The notes under the pieces: model-generated | What the model was told of the DNA's origin: nothing | The model's input: only the letters and a program-made list of their open reading frames with translations | The model's database searches: none | Source: Hypericibacter sp049323455 | Lineage (GTDB): Bacteria > Pseudomonadota > Alphaproteobacteria > Dongiales > Dongiaceae | DNA length: 64,000 nt | Direction of reading: 5' to 3' | Assembly (NCBI GenBank): GCA_049323455.1 | Contig: JBMONF010000029.1 | Span: 16,982 to 80,981, forward strand | Part shown: positions 61,972 through 64,000 of the stretch, one piece after another | Position numbering within the stretch: position 1 is the first letter of the stretch | Layout: each line of letters opens with the position of its first letter | Position numbers and translations under genes: made by a program

Positions 61972-62983
61972 GCAGACCGTAAAATTCCTGATTTTCGGCT
62001 CGCCCTTCATCGTCATCGCAGTCTTCTGGGCGATGGCGGCCGCCGAACGGCGCGTGGCCGGCGATCCCGGCGCCAGGAGCTTCCTCGAGCGCAACGGCCT
62101 TGCGATCTCGTCCTATCTGCTGATCGCGGTGGGCTTATGGGCGATCGTGATGATCGTCCTGCCGCAGCTCTACATGGTGGACTATTCGTTCCGCCCGAAG
62201 CTGTTTCCTCGGGACGTCGGTGGGCCGAAGGACCACTACACTCTGGAGAACTACAAGTACTTCATTTACGGCAGCACGGTTTCGACCGACCACTACAACA
62301 CGCTGCACATCAAAGCTTTCTTCATGACCATCCTCGCCAGCATCGGCGTGACGGCGTTCAATTTCTCCATCTGCTATCCGCTGGCGTTCTATCTGGCGCA
62401 GGTGGCGAAGCCCGAGCGCCTGCGGCTCTTCATGCTGATGCTGATCGTGCCGTTCTGGGTCAACGAGATCCTGCGCGCCTTCGCGTTCCGCGTGATCTTC
62501 GGCACCTCGGGCCTGCTCAACAACCTGCTGCTCGGCCTCGGCGTGATCGATCAGCCGATCGATTTCATCGGCGCCGACATCGCGATGTACACGGGTCTTT
62601 CCTACGCCTATCTGCTGATGATGGTGTTCCCGCTCTATAACGCGATCGAGAGCCTCGACAAGAACCAGATCGAGGCCGCGCGCGACCTCGGCGCGCCCTG
62701 GTGGCACATTCATCTCTTCGTGGTCATGCCTTTCGCAAAACCCGGTATCGCGTCGGGCTGCACCATGGTGTTCATGTTGACCGCCGGTGCGCTGGCGGCG
62801 CCTTTGATTCTTGGCGGCCCGCAGACGCTCTGGTTCACGCCGATCGTCTATGACCGCTTCTATCAGGCGATGAACTGGGCGCAGGGCTCGGCCTACGCCT
62901 TCATCCTGCTCCTCACCTGCATCGTGTTCGTGCTGGCCGTCTTGCGCGTCTTCAGGGTGAGCCTCGGGGAGATCACGCGATGA
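61964..62983 (+). CDS. ABC transporter permease, PotB-like
   Basis: 339 residues. Inner-membrane permease with an extra hydrophobic helix near the N-terminus (FLIFGSPFIVIAVFWAMAAA), then a standard core of about six helices. Seen: LLIAVGLWAIVMIVLPQLYM then VDYSF (anchor), the ABC permease (EAA) loop EAARDLGAPWWHIHLFVVMP (about 227-246), and GCTMVFMLTAGALAAPLILG. Start is GTG 61964, overlapping the ATPase gene by eight bases. It pairs with the next permease through an ATGA overlap. Together they form the polyamine-type transmembrane channel. Confidence 0.9.
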   Translation: MIEQTVKFLIFGSPFIVIAVFWAMAAAERRVAGDPGARSFLERNGLAISSYLLIAVGLWAIVMIVLPQLYMVDYSFRPKLFPRDVGGPKDHYTLENYKYFIYGSTVSTDHYNTLHIKAFFMTILASIGVTAFNFSICYPLAFYLAQVAKPERLRLFMLMLIVPFWVNEILRAFAFRVIFGTSGLLNNLLLGLGVIDQPIDFIGADIAMYTGLSYAYLLMMVFPLYNAIESLDKNQIEAARDLGAPWWHIHLFVVMPFAKPGIASGCTMVFMLTAGALAAPLILGGPQTLWFTPIVYDRFYQAMNWAQGSAYAFILLLTCIVFVLAVLRVFRVSLGEITR

Positions 62984-63834
62984 CGTCCCGGCTGGTCATG
63001 AAGGCGATGGTGGGATTCTATATCCTCCTTTTCTTCACCTATCTGTTCGGGCCTTTGGCGGTGATGGGCGTCACGGCGTTCAACACGCCGAACTATCCGC
63101 AGGCCTACCCGTTCGAAGGCTTCACGCTGAGCTGGTTCGCCGCGCTTGCGAACGACAAGGACCTGATGGACGGGCTCGTCAACTCCATCATCATCGGCAT
63201 CGGCGTGGTCTGCCTGGCGGTGCCGGTGGGCCTCGCCGGTGCCATCGTGATGACGCAGATCTACTGGCGCGCGCGCGGGCTCTACTACCTGATCGTGGTG
63301 TCGCCGGTGCTGACGCCGGGCGTCATTCTCGGCATCTCGACCGTGATCTTCTGGCGCGACGTGACCAACTGGACCGGCGTCAAATTTCTCTATGACGGCT
63401 TCTTCCTGACCATCCTGGGCCAGTCCACCTTCATCTCGGCCTATGCCATGCTGGTGTTCCTGTCGCGCCTGCAGCGCTTCGATCGGGCGCAGGAGGAGGC
63501 GGCGCTCGATCTGGGCGCGACCTTCCCGCAGGTGTTCCGCCACATCCTGTTGCCGTTCTTAAGGCCGGCGGTGCTCTCGGCTTCGGTCTTGACGTTTCTC
63601 GCCTCGTTCGAGAACTACAACACCACCACCTTCGCCATCCTCGCCGACAAGACGCTCGTCACGGTGCTGGCGGGCCGCGTGCGCCAAGGCACGACGCCGA
63701 GCCTGTCGGCGCTCGCCGTCATCATTATCGCCATTACGCTGGTGGGCGCCATCGCCTACGAAGTCTTGCGCCGGCGCGAGGCAAGAAAGGCCGAGGCGGA
63801 GAAAGCGGCGGCGCTGGCAGCGGCGACGGCGTAG
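62980..63834 (+). CDS. ABC transporter permease, PotC-like
   Basis: 284 residues. Second permease subunit with six hydrophobic segments: YILLFFTYLFGPLAVMGVTA (about 11-30), SIIIGIGVVCLAVPVGLAGA, LYYLIVVSPVLTPGVILGIS, and the EAA loop AALDLGATFPQVFRHILLPF (about 173-192). FLASFENYNTTTFAI fits the PotC/PotI group. The C-terminus is charged (RRREARKAEAEKAAALAAAT). Start ATG overlaps the previous stop (ATGA). It is the last gene in the window; no further operon member follows before the window ends in a repeat. Confidence 0.9.
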   Translation: MTSRLVMKAMVGFYILLFFTYLFGPLAVMGVTAFNTPNYPQAYPFEGFTLSWFAALANDKDLMDGLVNSIIIGIGVVCLAVPVGLAGAIVMTQIYWRARGLYYLIVVSPVLTPGVILGISTVIFWRDVTNWTGVKFLYDGFFLTILGQSTFISAYAMLVFLSRLQRFDRAQEEAALDLGATFPQVFRHILLPFLRPAVLSASVLTFLASFENYNTTTFAILADKTLVTVLAGRVRQGTTPSLSALAVIIIAITLVGAIAYEVLRRREARKAEAEKAAALAAATA

Positions 63835-63900
63835 CGAGCGAGTGCTTTTTCATTACGCCCTCCCCTGGCGGGACAGGGCAATCGCATGTGGCTGCGGAGC

Positions 63901-64000
63901 GGATTTCCTCGCCCTTCGAGACGGGCCTTCGGCCCTCCGCGAGGCGTGAGGAAATCCGCGAGATTTCGTGAGACCCCCTCGTCCTGAGGAGGCCGCGAAG
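63901..64000. repeat. Palindromic repeat at right window edge
   Basis: Begins CCTCGCCCTTCGAGACGGGC with an inner GGGCCTTCGGCCC hairpin, then GCGAGGCGTGAGG, and ends CCTGAGGAGGCCGCGAAG at the window edge. It shares the CCTTCGAGACG and CCTGAGGAGG strings with the in-frame repeat at 47037-47147. It may be cut by the edge. Confidence 0.65.

Overview
The window is GC-rich DNA (by eye high-60s %GC) from an alphaproteobacterium, most like the Rhodospirillales. The basis is one unbroken division and cell-wall (dcw) cluster, an FtsZ with a long Ala/Pro-rich linker ending in the alphaproteobacterial C-terminal peptide, DUF1127 and DUF3892 proteins, MocR/TauR regulators, and the codon use. No tRNA, rRNA operon, CRISPR array or complete insertion sequence was recognised.

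Layout. Positions 1-11 kb: the end of a DMSP-lyase-like cupin gene; three tandem small heat-shock genes; uvrD/pcrA and prmA; two minus-strand genes (a small secreted protein and a protein with three DUF1127 motifs); a Xaa-Pro aminopeptidase; then a lower-GC islet (about 9.2-11.0 kb) with a DUF3892 protein and an HNH-like protein. Positions 11-36 kb, minus strand: mraZ-rsmH-ftsL-ftsI-murE-murF-mraY-murD-ftsW-murG-murC-murB-ddl-ftsQ-ftsA-ftsZ-lpxC-bamD-recN-ligA. Most junctions overlap by 1-4 bases, which suggests translational coupling. Four TGGGN repeats at 10-bp spacing upstream of mraZ are a clear MraZ operator. Positions 36-44 kb: rnpB (RNase P RNA) with its own promoter; an AmpD-type amidase; an EamA exporter; a DjlA-like co-chaperone; a TPR/SPINDLY-type glycosyltransferase; a coiled-coil protein; a ferritin-like protein.

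Positions 44-64 kb are metabolic and accessory: a fused HyuA-HyuB (5-oxoprolinase-type) protein, a cupin, an AhpD-like protein divergent from a MocR regulator, a HerA-type ATPase, and a sulfonate module. That module has a TSUP (sulfite-exporter-like) permease, acetate kinase, sulfoacetaldehyde acetyltransferase (xsc) and TauR. TauR is divergent from a polyamine-type ABC transporter. Together these suggest cleavage of sulfoacetaldehyde to sulfite and acetyl phosphate, ATP recovery by AckA, sulfite export and TauR control. The enzyme making sulfoacetaldehyde from taurine is not in the window.

The 44-64 kb part is also full of short palindromic repeats. Two different repeat types lie in frame inside the 1291-residue oxoprolinase-like gene, and one has a near-identical inverted copy between genes at 53.2 kb. 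This resembles the protein-embedded palindromic elements known in Rickettsia and is the most unusual thing seen here.
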